From: Pegoplata infirma
Taxonomy: Eukaryota; Arthropoda; Insecta; Diptera; Anthomyiidae
Reading direction: 5' to 3'
NCBI GenBank assembly: GCA_963921195.1
Contig: OY992538.1
Coordinates: 54,178,852-54,242,851 of the forward strand
Length of the DNA stretch: 64,000 nt
Position 1 is the stretch's first letter. Every line of letters starts with the position of its first letter. The position numbers and the translations under genes are program-made. The notes under the pieces were generated by a model. The model was not told where the DNA came from and did no database searches. It worked only from the letters and a program-made list of their open reading frames with translations. This document shows, piece after piece, positions 11,868 through 22,911 of the stretch.

Positions 11868-12681
11868 TCAAAATATTTTGTAGGCAAAAAAAAATGAAAA
11901 ACACACTTAAAACCAGTGAATAAACAATTGAAAACCATCCCAGTAATTATTCATTTGTTTTAACAAACATCAACATTTATTTTTTACTGTTGACAAAATT
12001 TTCTAAAATAAATAACATTAAACATTATAAAATTACGTTTTTTTCACTCTTTTTTACCAACAAATTCGAAAAAAATAACCAACGAAAACATTAAAAATTA
12101 ATGATAGTTCTGTTATTTTTACCAACAAATTTCAAAAAAATAACCTACCAAAACAATAAAAATTAATGATTTCGTAGGTAATTTTTTACAATTTTTTATT
12201 GAAATATTTTTTTAAAAATTTTTAATAAAATTTTTGGGGAATCGATCCCGCAATCAACTACATTCTGGCCAGACACTCTACCCATCGTGCCAAACTCACT
12301 TGATACAAACATGTTTTTATTTTTCTATAAATAATTTTTTGATTTTTTTTTCTACAAAAAAATAACTGACTTGTGTAGGTAAAAACTAATGATATTTCAT
12401 TAAAAAATACCAACAATTTAAAAAAAAAATGAATTACACAAATCATTAAAAATCAAAAGAATAATCAATAGTTTTTACGTACAGAACAAAAACAAATGAC
12501 TTTAAAAATTAAATGTTAATGAAAGTCTTTATTTTTTAGTGTGTTATTTTTGAAACAAAGGACTGAAGTAGTCATTAATAAAAACTGAACATCAAACAAA
12601 TGTTTTTTCTTTTAAAAACGACTAAACGGAAAACTTTTTAAATAAACTACAAACAGTTAATGACATAATTTTTTGAGTGTA
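11868..12681 (-). mobile_element. Element S copy 1 (814 bp, ACACTCAAAA ends)
   Basis: A near-identical inverted copy lies at 22912-23729. The ends are TACACTCAAAATATTTTGTA on the left and ATAATTTTTTGAGTGTA on the right, so they are short inverted repeats with a shared ACACTCAAAA core. The interior is built from repeated motifs such as TTAATGTTTTCGTAGGTTAT and ACCAACAAATT. A tRNA-like segment sits in the middle (12239-12302). No transposase. Non-autonomous DNA element. Confidence 0.85.
12239..12302 (-). ncRNA. tRNA-like core inside element S1
   Basis: On the minus strand an A-box-like TGGCACGATGGGTAGAG is followed about 35 bp later by a B-box-like GGGATCGATTCC, the spacing of a tRNA promoter. 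The same segment is kept in S2 (23291-23353). An acceptor stem is not obvious, so this is a tRNA-derived relic or an internal pol III promoter, not a functional tRNA. Confidence 0.6.
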
Positions 12682-12840
12682 CATTTCATATCACAAGTTC
12701 TTATGGTCATTATTTCAGAAGATGCAAAAAGTACCAAAGTTAACTTTTTAAAATTGAGACTTTCTCAAAAGTTTTTTTTTTAGAATTTTTTCCACTGGGT
12801 GACCCCAAAATATAAAATTTCTAGAACCAGTATTTCTGGA

Positions 12841-13140
12841 TTAAGAAAAATTATTTTTCCTTAAAAACTTTAATCGCAATTTATTGCTTAACTAGCGGTC
12901 CTAGAGCAAAAATAGCAAAAATCGGAGATCATCTATAAATTCCCCAAAATTAATTTTTTACGCCAATTTTTCATAACAAAGCTTTAATTGCAATTTTTGA
13001 CAAAAATAGCAAAAATTGGTGATCATCTATAAATTTCCAAAATCCATTTATATATGAATTTTCGCTTAAAAAAAACTTTAATTGCAATTTATTGCTTAAC
13101 TGGAGGCCATAGAGCAAAAATAGAAAAATTTTTTGTATAT
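12841..13140 (-). repeat. ~115-bp repeat, reversed block
   Basis: Reverse-complement units of the main ~115-bp family (CAATTTATTGCTTAACT, GGAGATCATCTATAAATT). They abut palindrome B. On the other side of B the same family runs in the forward direction. Confidence 0.8.
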
Positions 13141-14141
13141 GGGGCATTCCATGTCAAATCAGACACTTTAAAATTTTTTTTTTTTTAGATTTTCCCAATT
13201 TGTTAACAGTTTTTAGTACCCTTCAAAAACTCCTACGTGGTAAATTTTCAGATTTTTTTGATGACCCGTTCAAAAGATATCGAATTTTTAAAAATTGGTA
13301 GTTTGTTCCTTTACTCAAATTTCTTTTACTCATAACTTCTTCAATAATGGTCCAAATTTAAATTTTTTTTTCTTCAAAATTTTTGTTTTTTTACGTACTT
13401 TAAAAAAAAAAATACCAAAAAAAAAATCTTAAAAGCGCTTAAGTATGCCATTTTTATGTTTTAAAATTTAAATCTCATTCTTGAAAATGTTTGTACTCTT
13501 CGATTTTTTTGAAATTTTTTTGTCTAAAACTTCTATAGATTCTACAAATTTTTTGCCCAGTAGGGTCATGGGATAACGTTTATTACTATTTTTTAAAATT
13601 TTTTGAAAAAATTTTATTGTAATTTTCCAATCTTAAAATCATTTCTACTGCTGCAATGGTGCGTCATAGAGGGGTCATTTCCGAGACCGAACCCCATTAA
13701 TTTTTACGTCTAAACATTTCTTCGGAACAAACTATTACCCTATATAATATTTCTAAGGGGGCTCCCACACTAAACGACATTTTTTAAAATTTGCTCCAAC
13801 CGCTCTTACTGCTCTAATAGTGCCCTTAGAGCAACAAAATGTATGACCGACCCACAATATTTTTTTAGTCCAAACATTTTCTCTGAACACACCTTCCCTC
13901 TATCTTAAACTGTTAAGGCAGTCCATAAAATTTTTTTTATTTTTTGTAAATTTGTTTTATTTAATCAGCTTCTACCTGTCCAATGGTGCATCCAAAAGGG
14001 GTCATTAGTGAGACCGACCCCCATTTATTTTTACCCTACAACATTTTTTTAAAACATACCTACGCCCTATCTCCACTCCCTAAGTAGGCTTCCATTCAAA
14101 ATCACATTTTTATAAAATTTGCTCCAACTATTATTTGTATG

Positions 14142-14337
14142 TATAGGATCCTTGAAGGATCCTATTAAAACAAATAAATTTTATTACAAAATAAATAATT
14201 TTATTGTTGTTGAATTGAAATATAAAATTTGAATGAACAAAATATTTTATAAGACAACAAAACTCAAATAATAAACAACATGAAAATCAATACACAAAAT
14301 TATAACAAAATTGTAAAGTATGTGGATAAGTATGACA
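14142..14337 (-). repeat. 3' LTR of the miniature LTR element
   Basis: 196 bp, nearly identical to 14837-15037 except at its TGT-proximal end, where the two copies differ by substitutions and a few indels. The internal GGATCCTTGAAGGATCC is a palindrome shared by both copies. Confidence 0.82.
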
Positions 14338-14836
14338 CGTGTTGATTTTTCTTTTTCGACTACGGCAGTTGTTTTAATCGGAAGAAAATGAGAGTGCTCA
14401 ACTTTTATAACCTCAATTGATGATCTATTATAAGATCTTGTTTTACAATTGAGAAAAATTGGCTTGATAAATTATATTAAGATTTTCAGCACCTGGATGC
14501 ACAAATTGAATAGTTGTAGCGTAGGTAATTTGAAAAATGCTTTGAGAAACACTGCATCTCGTCGAAAAATACTATTTTTCATTCTTGAACTTCTTTGCAG
14601 TCCAATATGATGTAAATATTCGAAATTGAGTTGTAAAAGTGCTTGAAATCTCGAAGTTTATGATGAATTGCAAAAATCTATTGTTTAATAGACCTTTTTT
14701 AATATCCATGAGATAATTCCGATTAAAATCCAATTGACAAGCTTGATGATTTATTGTGTTTTTGAAAATCTTGTTTTATCCATTCAACTTTAAATGTTGG
14801 TCCATTGTTGAAGATAATTCTCGGTAGGATCGCCAA

Positions 14837-15037
14837 TATAGGATCCTTGAAGGATCCTATTAAAACAAATAAATTTTATTACAAAATAAATAATTTTATC
14901 GTTGTTGAATTGAAATATAAAATTTGAATGAACAAAATATTTTATAAGACAACAAAACTCAAATAATAAACAACATGAAAATCAATACACAAAATTATAA
15001 CAAAATTGTAAAGTATGTAGGAGAATGAATCCCTACA
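14837..15037 (-). repeat. 5' LTR of the miniature LTR element
   Basis: 201 bp, followed on the minus strand by the putative primer binding site at about 14836-14820. Divergence from the other LTR is low through the central 170 bp. Confidence 0.82.
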
Positions 15038-16004
15038 GTATGGGAGCCTACTTAGGGAGTGGAGATGGGACGATGGTATGTTTTAAAAAATGTTGCAGGG
15101 TAAAAATAAATGGGCGTCGGTCTCACTAATGACCCCTCTCGGACGCACCATTGGACCGGTAGAAGCTGATTAAATAAAACAAATTTATAAAAAATAAAAA
15201 AAATTGTATGGGGACTTGCCTTAACAGTTTAAGATAGAGGGTAGGTGTGTCCAGAGAAAATGTTTGGACTAAAAAAATATTGTGGGTCGGTTATATATTT
15301 TGTTGCTCTAAGGGCACTATTAGGGCAGTTAGAGCGGTTGGAGCAAATTTTAAAAAATATCGTTTTGTGTGGAAGCCCCATTAGAAATTGGAGATAGGGT
15401 ATTAGTTTACGTCTAAACATTTCCAAAGAAATGTTTAGACGTAAAAATTAATGGTGGTCGGTCTCAGGAATGACCCCTCTATGACGCACCATTTGAGCAG
15501 TAGAAATGATTTTAAAATTGGACAATTACAATTAAATTTTTTCAAAAAATTTTAAAAAATAGTAATAATCGTTATCCCATGATCCTACTGGGCAAAAAAT
15601 TGGTAGAATCGATAGAAGTTTTACACAAAAAATTAAAAAAAAAAAAATGGAAGAGTACAAACATTTTCAAAAATGAGATTTAAATTTTAAAACTTAAAAA
15701 TCGCATACTAGAGCGCTTTTAAGAATTTTTTGGAATTTTAATACGTAAAAAATAAAAATTTTGATTTTTTTTTTTTTAAATTTGGACCATTATTAAAGAA
15801 GTTATGAGTAAAAGAAATTTGAGTAAAGGAACAAAATACCAATTTTTAAAAATTCAAAATCTTTTGAACGGGTCATCAAAAAAATCTGAAAATTTACCAC
15901 GAAGGAGTTTTAGAAGGGAACTAAAAACTGTAAACAAATTGGGAAAATAAAAAAAAAAAAAAAAAATTCAAAGTGTCCGATTTGACATGGAATGCCCCGT
16001 ATAT

Positions 16005-16700
16005 TTGGAAATTGCTAGATGTGTCTATTTTTTTTTCTTTTTTTTTCTCAAGATCTCTAGTTAAGCAATAAATTGCTTTTAAAGATTTTTTTTTAGAGAA
16101 AATTTATACCAAAATAGATTTTTAGAAATGTATCGATGATCTCCAATTTTTTCTATTTTTGCTTTAGGAAAGCTAGTTAAGCAGTAAATTGCAATTAAAG
16201 TTATTTTTTGTTTAGAAACAATGCGTGTAAACATTAATGTTGTTATATTTATAGCGATAATCTTCAATTTTTGCTGCTTTTTCTCTAGGAACCTTATTTA
16301 AACAACTAATTGCAATTAAAATCTTTTAGAAAAAAATTATGTAAAAGTTAAGAAATAAATCGCATTTAAAGTTTTTTTGTAGAAAAAATTCGTGTTAAAG
16401 TCGATTATGGAAACTTACAGCGATGATCTCCAATTGTTGCTATTTTCGCTTTTGCAACAAATTACATTGAAAGTTTAAAAAATGAGAATTTAATGCTATG
16501 ATCACCAAATTTTGCTATTTTCGCTCTAGCACTTTAGTTAAGCAATACATTGCAATTAAAGTTTTTTTTTAGAGAAAATTTATATAAAAATGTACTTTTG
16601 AAAATTTATCGGTGATCTCCAATTTTGCGCTAAATTCCAATTAAAGTTTTTTTTTTAGAAAAATTCATAGTAACATGGATTTTTTGAATTTAATTGGGTA
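16005..16700 (+). repeat. ~115-bp repeat block
   Basis: Six or so diverged forward units of the ~115-bp family (GATGATCTCCAATTTTTTCT, TTAAGCAGTAAATTGCAATT). No gene. Confidence 0.8.
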
Positions 16701-17177
16701 TCATGAATGAACCTGATTCTTGTAGAATCCTGGATTTTGAAGTGTTACAAACGCAATGACAACTACCACTAGAAATTTCATACATCCTGGTAAAATTATA
16801 TATTATTTAATTTCTGATTTAAAAATATGTATTTTTTTTAAACTACAAAGTTTCATCATTCGTTTTTAAACTTTTTTAGTGTAATCTAAAAAAAAACTAC
16901 TACATAGTTTAAATTCAATTAGTGTCAATTAACACAATGAACAAAGTAAATAAAGTTTTTGAAAAAAAAAAATAAATAAAAAAAAATAAATAAACGAGAA
17001 ACAAACCAGCAAAATCCGTTAAAGACAGCTAAGGAAAAGGGTGTGTTTGCACTAACGGAATGACTAAAACATTGAAAATGAATTGTTAACAAGAGAAGGA
17101 TAACTTGGGAAAAGCAATGCTAGTTTAAAGAGAAAAAAGTTATATAAAACAATTAAGAAAATTTAGATTTTCAAGAA
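16701..17177. other. Unassigned AT-rich DNA
   Basis: Mixed sequence without recognised repeats or coding signal. Includes an A-rich tract at 16962-16995. Confidence 0.4.
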
Positions 17178-18030
17178 AAACAAGTAAGAAAATTATAGTC
17201 GGTCAAGACCGACCATATAATACCCTACACCAAGGTTTCCCGGAAAATGGGTCCCATGGATCGATTAGATCTATATGTTGTAAAACCTTTAATAAGTGAA
17301 GAAAACACTCACAAATCAAATTTGAGTGAAATAGGCTTCTATTTGTTGACAATAAACCGCTTTAACTGAATATCGGGCGAAATTTTCACAAGGGGCCTGA
17401 GTCCAAAACTGGTCCGATGATTATCAGGTTTGATAAGGTTATTTAAGTACGCATTTAACATACACAAACAAAATTTTTATTAAATATTTTCTATTTTCAT
17501 GAAATTTGAGACATTTATGTGAAAATCGGGAAGGTGGTTTGTATGGGGGCTACAAGAAGAACTGGTCCGATTTCTTTGAAATTCGGAATGATGATATGTG
17601 AAGACAAAACATGTTTACCATCCAAATTTCAAAGCGATACCTTCTACAATACGGTTATTAGAGTCATTTGAGCCAAAACTAAAGACGACCTTTGTATGGG
17701 GGCTAGGTCTAAATATGGACCGATTTTTTCCAATTTCAATAGGCTTCGTCCTTGGGCCAAGAGAGACTTAAGTTTCAAATTTCAAGTCAATTGCTTAAAA
17801 ATTGCGACCTGTATCGTGTTTACACCGTTTACATGGACAGACAGACAGACAGACGGACGGACGGACAGACGGACGGACGGACGGACATCGCTAAATCGAC
17901 TCAAAAAGTGATTCTGAGTCGATCGGTGTACTTAAAAGTGGGTCTAGGACCAATATTTCGGGTAGTTACAAACATCAGCACAAACTCATTATACCCTGTA
18001 CCACAGTGTGGTGTAGGGTATAAATACATG
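17178..18030 (+). mobile_element. Dispersed repeat P copy 1
   Basis: One of four P copies in the window (others 26163-26946 minus, 33928-34622 plus, 42769-43602 minus). The head is ACAAGTAAGAAAATTATAG followed by the hairpin GTCGGTCAAGACCGAC and ATACCCTACACCA. The body has ATCGGGCGAAATTTTCACA and TTTGTATGGGGGCTA. A variable GACAGACGGACG tract lies at 17834-17886. The tail is CACAGTGTGGTGTAGGGTATA. Overlapping open frames at 17696-18036 are shared by sister copies only as repeat sequence and run through the microsatellite, so no protein is called. Non-autonomous; class unknown. Confidence 0.85.
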
Positions 18031-18340
18031 TTTTGAAATTAAATAAACTTATTTTACAGTACATGAAGCGTATGATGGATATTTGTTAATAAAATTCTTC
18101 TGGGCGTATGAGTCATAACAACATTTTTTAATAACATCAAACTCGTAGCGTATGAGTGATATTTATAATTGAAATCAGACAGGGCGTATACGTACTGACA
18201 ATTTGATGATTATTTATATCAATCATACGCTCCGTGGACCAAATATATGTTTTTATACCCTACAGCACTTTGAGTAAAGAGCATGAGTTTGTTCCAGGGT
18301 AAGGAATGGCACACACATGTGCCGAACATCACATTTAGCT
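18031..18340. repeat. Degenerate ~40-bp repeat with GCGTATGA core
   Basis: GCGTATGA or GGGCGTAT recurs near 18067, 18104, 18147 and 18182, and inverted near 18226 (TCATACGC), spaced 35-43 bp. A fragment of a P/Q-type tail (TTTTATACCCTACAGCAC) follows at 18252. No coding signal. Confidence 0.55.
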
Positions 18341-18707
18341 ATGTGTAAAAAAAAAAGAAATAAAATATTTTTTTAAGAAAAAATAGTAGTTTTTTAGAAA
18401 ATATTTTACTTTTTTCGAAAAAATTGTACTTTTTAAGAAAAAATTGTACTTTTAAAAAAATAGTACTTTCTTAGAAAAAAATAGTACATTTTTTTTAGAA
18501 AAAATTGTATTTTTTTTTCTCTAAAAAAAGTAAATTTTTTTTTAGATAAAAGTGTACTTTTTAAGGAAAATAGAAAAAAGTACCTTTTAGAAGAAAAAAC
18601 ACTTTTTTAGAAAAAGCAGAACATTTTTTTGGTAAAAAGTACCTTTTTAAGAAAAGTACTATAGAACCTTTAAGAAAAAAGTACTTTTTCAGGAAAAAAA
18701 ACACTTA
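18341..18707. repeat. AGTACTTTTTAGAAAAA irregular satellite
   Basis: Short irregular units of about 25-30 bp (AAAAAAGTACTTTTTTAG). It is interrupted by the MITE at 18708-19279 and continues at 19280-19440, with a second block at 20500-20765. Confidence 0.8.
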
Positions 18708-19279
18708 GAGTCCCCGCACAACAATGTCGGAGCGGTTGACGGTTTCGGTCATGGGAGAGTATAGGCGCAAAACAAAGGCGGTAGCGGAAAATTCCGTGAT
18801 ACGTTAATATTTACACTATTTTTTCACTTTTTCGTCACACTTTTATTTAATTTTATTGTAATTTTTAATATCAATATGATTTTTTTTATATTGATTAGTT
18901 TTCATTTCATTTCATTTCATTTATTTAGTCAATGGAAATATACATTCCTTACAGACTATGATTACAAATAGTTAAAAAAGTACATTTTTACCTAAAATAT
19001 TTACAAAATTATTTTAATACTTTGAACAAAAAGTTTTTTTTGTGTTTTTTTGAATTTACGTATTTTTTTTTTTTAGAGATCACATATTTTTGTTTACTTT
19101 ATCGAAAATAATCGAAATATTTATGAAAATGTGGCAGCATTTTAATATCAAAAATTAAAAGAGAGAGAGAAACCGACACAAACATAAAATTGATTTTATT
19201 CTGGCGGTTTTCGGTCAAGCGTTTTTTCATGCCAAATTTGTATGAAAAAAACGTCACCGACATTGTTGTGCGGGGACTC
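18708..19279. mobile_element. Harbinger-like MITE (572 bp, TTA TSD)
   Basis: Inverted ends of at least 23 bp start GAGTCCCCGCACAACAATGT, and the right end is the exact complement. TTA flanks both sides (18705-18707 and 19280-19282). A 3-bp TWA-type target duplication with G/C-rich ends suggests PIF/Harbinger, as inference. Its interior has a second weak inverted pair (GACGGTTTCGGTC versus GGCGGTTTTCGGTCAAG) and no open frame. It splits the AGTACTTTTT satellite cleanly. Confidence 0.82.
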
Positions 19280-19440
19280 TTATTTAGAAAAAATGGTACT
19301 TTTTTCCTAAAAAGTATTATTTAAGAAAATATAGCACTTTTTTTGAGAAAAAAATACTTTTTAGACAAAAAAGTACTTTTTAGACAAAAAAGTACTTTTT
19401 TAGAAAAAAATAGATTTTTAGAAAAATTTATAGCGGATAT
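19280..19440. repeat. AGTACTTTTT satellite, right part
   Basis: Continuation of 18341-18707 on the other side of the MITE insertion. Confidence 0.8.
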
Positions 19441-19880
19441 CGACTATTCTTGCTCCTATTTTTTGGATTTTGGAATTTTGGAAATTTAAGGCAATGATTT
19501 CCAATTTTGGTTATTTTATGTATACTATTTATGTATGTTCTATAATTTATGCTTTTTTTTTGCTCAGGACCTTTAGTCAAGCAATAAATTGTAATTAAAG
19601 TTTTTTTTTAGAGAAATTTCATATAAAAATAGATTTTGAGAAATTCATAGATGATCTCAAAATTTAGCTATTTTCGCTTTAAGCAATTAATTGCAATTAT
19701 TTTTTTTAGAAAAAAATCGTGTAAAAATCGATGATCCCTAGTTGTTGATATTTCCACTTTTGCGCCTTTAGTTAAGCAACAAATTGCTGTTAAAATTTAA
19801 AAAAGTGGGAAATTAATGCTATGATCTCCAATTTTTGACTTTTTTCGCTTTAGCAAGTTAGTTAGGCGATGCACTGCAAT
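19441..19880 (+). repeat. ~115-bp repeat block
   Basis: Forward diverged units (GATGATCTCAAAATTTAGCT, GTTAAGCAACAAATTGC). No gene. Confidence 0.75.
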
Positions 19881-20205
19881 GCTACATTAAGTTCAAAGTC
19901 CTGCATTTGGACAAAAAGAATGAGAAAATTTCGTTTTTTTTCGGTCTGCCACCCTTTTATGGGCGTGGAATAATTTTTTTTTTTTTAATTATTGATAAAC
20001 TTGTATTTCTTAAGCGCAAAAAGCAGAAGAATGAATTTTTAAACACATATTCGAGAGAAAATTTGCTCCCCCCAATTACCACCACGGACCCCCCCCCTCC
20101 CAAAAAAAAAAAGAAAACGCCCCTGCAATTTATTTTTATTTTTTTGCATGTTGGAGGGTATAAAATATTCGGCACAGCCGAACACTCTTGTTGTAGAAAA
20201 AATTA
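19881..20205 (-). mobile_element. Q-family fragment (head side)
   Basis: Ends at 20195 with GTTGGAGGGTATAAAATATT followed by the hairpin TTCGGCACAGCCGAA. Read on the minus strand this is the head of the subfamily seen at 44428-45098. It includes a C-run and A-run tract (20087-20120). The open frames over this stretch (both strands) are repeat-derived. Confidence 0.65.
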
Positions 20206-20500
20206 GTGTTAACATTGATAATGGAAATTTACAGCGATGATCCCAAATTTTTGGTATTTTCTCTTTTGTGCCTTTTTAAGCAACAAATTGTAATTTAGTA
20301 AAAATTTGAAGAGAAAATTTGAGGAGAAAATTTAAATAGAATTTTTTTTCGGAAATTTATTTTCGGAAATTGATAGATGATCTTCAAGTTTAGCTTTATT
20401 TGCTCTAAAACTTCTAGTTAAGCAATAAATTGCAATGCTTAGTTTTTTTTAGAAAATGTTCATATAAATCATGGATTTTTGTAAATTTGTAGATGATTTC
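20206..20500 (+). repeat. ~115-bp repeat block
   Basis: Diverged forward units. It borders the AGTACTTTTT satellite. Confidence 0.7.
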
Positions 20501-20765
20501 AATACTTTTCCTAAAAAGTATTATTTAAGAAAATATAGCACTTTTTTTGAGAAAAAAATACTTTTTTTTTGGAAACAAGTACTTTTTAGACAAAAAAGTA
20601 CTTTTTTTAGATAAAAATTAATTTTTAAAAAAAAGTAATATTTTAAAAATTCAACTTTTTACCACTTTTTTTTAAAAAAAGTACATTTACACTAATTTTT
20701 CTTAAAAAGTACTTTTATCTAAAAAAAAAGTACTTTTTAGAAAAATATTTTTTTTTTTTAAATTT
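20501..20765. repeat. AGTACTTTTT satellite, second block
   Basis: Same short units as 18341-18707 (AAAAAAGTACTTTTTTTAG). The segment at 20501-20560 repeats the 19310-19370 sequence almost exactly. Confidence 0.8.
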
Positions 20766-21834
20766 TTAAAATTTTAATGAAGCCGGAAATTGTGATCTGA
20801 GAAATATAAAATATTCAGATAGCTGTAGTTGTTAGTAATCACTGGGATAATTTAAAAAAAGTTTGGAAAATCGCAATTCCATTAAAAATCAGACGCGTAT
20901 AAATGGATAATTGTACAAACATAAGTACCAGTGATCAACAAATTCTTTAATATTACTGCAATATCCTCGCCTCTTATAAATTAAAAAAAAATATTCAGCA
21001 TACCTTCCTTAGTAATTGTTTTTACAAAACAACAAATGCTCAAAGGGGGAAAAAAATCTTGGACAAAGAGTCGTTAGAAAAAAAAAATATATATAATTCA
21101 ACGTTAATTGCAAAATCTCTGTTTTTAGCTAAATGAAGTTATTTAAACGTAAAAAAGGATTTGTTAACTTTTTTTTTTTGCTAAATAAAAAAACCTTTAA
21201 AGGAAAGAATTCCGATGAACAAAAAAATACAAATGAAACTCGTAATAAAAACATGTTTAAACTAATTAACATTAAATGTTAAATTTTAACAAAACAAATT
21301 ATAGTAATTTTTGCTTTGGCAGAATTAATGAATACTCTTCACAATTTACAAACAACAATGAGAAAATATTTTTTAAGTTAAAAAATTTTTAAATGAATAA
21401 AAAGTACGTAAGAATGCATATTAGAACTGTTTTAAGAATATAAAAAAGATTAGAATGTTAAAATATTTTTTTATTTATTTGAATTTTGGCAAAATTGTTT
21501 TTTTTTTTTTAATATTTTTTTTTTTTGATTTTTTTTGAAAAAAAAAAAAAAAATTAAAAAAAAAAAATATTTTTTGACAAATTTTTTTTTACAAAATTTT
21601 TTATTTTGTTCAAAAATTATTAAAACATAAATTTTGTCAAAAGTTTGTAAGATAAAAAATGTTTAAAAAATTGACTATTTTTTTTTTTTTCAAATTTTTC
21701 TAAACAAAAAAAATTTGGTCGAAAAAAAAAATTGTAAAAAAAAATTTTCTCACAAAAATAAAATTTGTCTAAAAAAAAATCAAAAATTCTATTTTAATTT
21801 TAAAATTACTATAAAATTAATTTTGATTTCATTT
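20766..21834. other. Unassigned AT-rich, partly homopolymeric DNA
   Basis: Mixed sequence at 20766-21460, then A/T homopolymer-rich DNA with TTTGTCAAAAA-type motifs at 21480-21830. Nothing codes convincingly. Confidence 0.45.
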
Positions 21835-21934
21835 CTCCAATATTTTAATATTCATCAAATTTCATCCTCAGTACAATACCAGACAACTATGTTAAAAAAA
21901 AAAAAAAAAAATGAAAATTTTCTGGCCTGAAACT

Positions 21935-22235
21935 ATCTCCAACTACAGACTTTGGACCTTAACAAACCACCAGCCAGTTCACATTGAAATACGTAGGCGC
22001 AAATGGAACTGGATCGGCCACATTTTGCGTAGATCACATGATGACATCACCAGAAATGCTATTGACTAGATTCCGCAAGGAGGTCGAAGAAGAGGAAAGC
22101 CTACTCACACATGGAGAAGACAAGTAGAGTCCGAAGTAAAGAGCATGCGAAGAAGCTGGGGTGAAACAAAATCTTTGGCAACTAATAAACATGAATTCAA
22201 TCAATTGGTTGAGGCCCTATGCTCCTTGTAGGAAC
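21935..22235 (+). pseudogene. LINE 3' end: C-terminal reverse-transcriptase ORF remnant
   Basis: In the +1 frame from about 21977 the translation contains RRRKWNWIGHILRR, then a DDITRNAID stretch, then GGRRRGKPTHTWRR, ending at a stop near 22231 after LVEALCSL. The WxWxGHxLRR motif followed by GxRxRGxPxxTWRR is the familiar C-terminal tail of RTE-like and related non-LTR retrotransposon polymerases. It is dead: an in-frame TAG falls between AID and IP (near 22067) where a W codon is usual, there is a frame change upstream near 21955, and no upstream RT domain is present. It is a 5'-truncated copy, as is typical of LINE insertions. Confidence 0.8.
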
Positions 22236-22245
22236 AACGGGAACA

Positions 22246-22605
22246 TACACTAAGAAAATTATGTCATTAACTGTTTGTAGGTTATTTTAAAAAGTAATCA
22301 GTAAAGTCATTTTAAAAGAAAAATCACTTATTTTATAAAGGATTTAATTTTTTTACTGTTTCTGTAGTTTAAAAAAAATAATTTACTGTCTTAAAAATTA
22401 ATTTTCTGTTACATTTAATTTCGGCAGTAAAAAATTTCTTCTATAGTTTTACTGTTTTTCAATACAAAATAACTGAATATTCACTAGTTTTTTAATGTTT
22501 TGGTAAGTCATTAAATTAACATTTAAAATTGACTGTAATGTGTTTTTATTTTAAATGAAAAAACAGTGGAATGGTTTTTAAATAAAATTTCATTTATTTT
22601 AAGTG
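22246..22605. mobile_element. S-like element, short or degenerate copy
   Basis: Starts ACACTAAGAAAATTATGTC and continues with ATTAACTGTTTGTAGG, like the S terminus. It ends around TTATTTTAAGTG at 22595-22605, giving CACTWA-type inverted ends. The interior repeats TTTACTGTTT and TTAATGTTTTGGTAAG motifs. Non-coding. Confidence 0.5.
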
Positions 22606-22679
22606 AATATTCACTAGAATTTACCTACATATGTTAAAACAACTATAGCTTAGAGTTTATTTGGTTTGTGTAATTTTTA

Positions 22680-22911
22680 CAAGTGTCCCTGAGGATGAAA
22701 TTCGATGAATTTCGAAATATCGGAGAAATTAAATAAAAATTATTTACAAAAACAGACCTCGAGCTCAATTATTTCATTTAAGGTCGAATGAATTAAACAT
22801 TAAATTTACTATAAAATTATTTGTTATTCGACCCATAAATTATTTTTGAAAAAGATAGCTCCAGCTCGAGGTCACATGTCTTTTTTATTTATTACTTTTC
22901 TGTACTACACT
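22680..22911. repeat. CTCGAG hairpin unit, first copy
   Basis: Contains GACCTCGAGCTCAATTATTT and, inverted, AGCTCCAGCTCGAGGTCA about 120 bp later. It is preceded by CCTGAGGATGAAATTCGAT, whose inverted relative is at about 21840-21880. It is related to the array at 23730-25600, from which it is separated by element S2. Confidence 0.65.

Larger units (their letters stand above)
14142..15037 (-). mobile_element. Miniature LTR retrotransposon (TRIM-like, 896 bp)
   Basis: Two direct repeats bound a ~500-bp interior with no open frame, and GTATG flanks the whole element (14137-14141 and 15038-15042), a 5-bp TSD typical of LTR integrases. Read on the minus strand, the 5' LTR (15037-14837) starts TGTAGGG and is followed at once by TTGGCGATCCTACCGAG, whose TGG start fits a tRNA primer binding site. 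A purine-rich GAAAAAGAAAAA lies a few bases before the 3' LTR, as an imperfect polypurine tract. Lacking gag and pol, it would need enzymes in trans. It sits in the loop of palindrome B and is therefore younger than it. Confidence 0.82.
13141..15998. mobile_element. Giant palindrome B (2.86 kb) with nested LTR element
   Basis: The termini are GGGGCATTCCATGTCAAAT and its complement. GTATAT flanks both ends (13135-13140 and 15999-16004), which I read as a 6-bp TSD. The arms are about 1 kb each (13141-14136 and 15043-15998), and the natural loop is interrupted by the LTR element at 14142-15037. Each arm has an outer poly-A/T-rich part, then about 190-bp modules with a GACCGACCCCCATT-type motif, CCTATCTCCACT, GGGGGCTCCCA and CCAACCGCTCTAACTGCCCT. 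The same modules are in palindromes C and D. Non-coding. Confidence 0.92.

Noticed and set aside
17696..18036. Overlapping frames with a TDRQTDGRTD run
   Set aside because: The run is the translated GACAGACGGACG microsatellite of repeat P.
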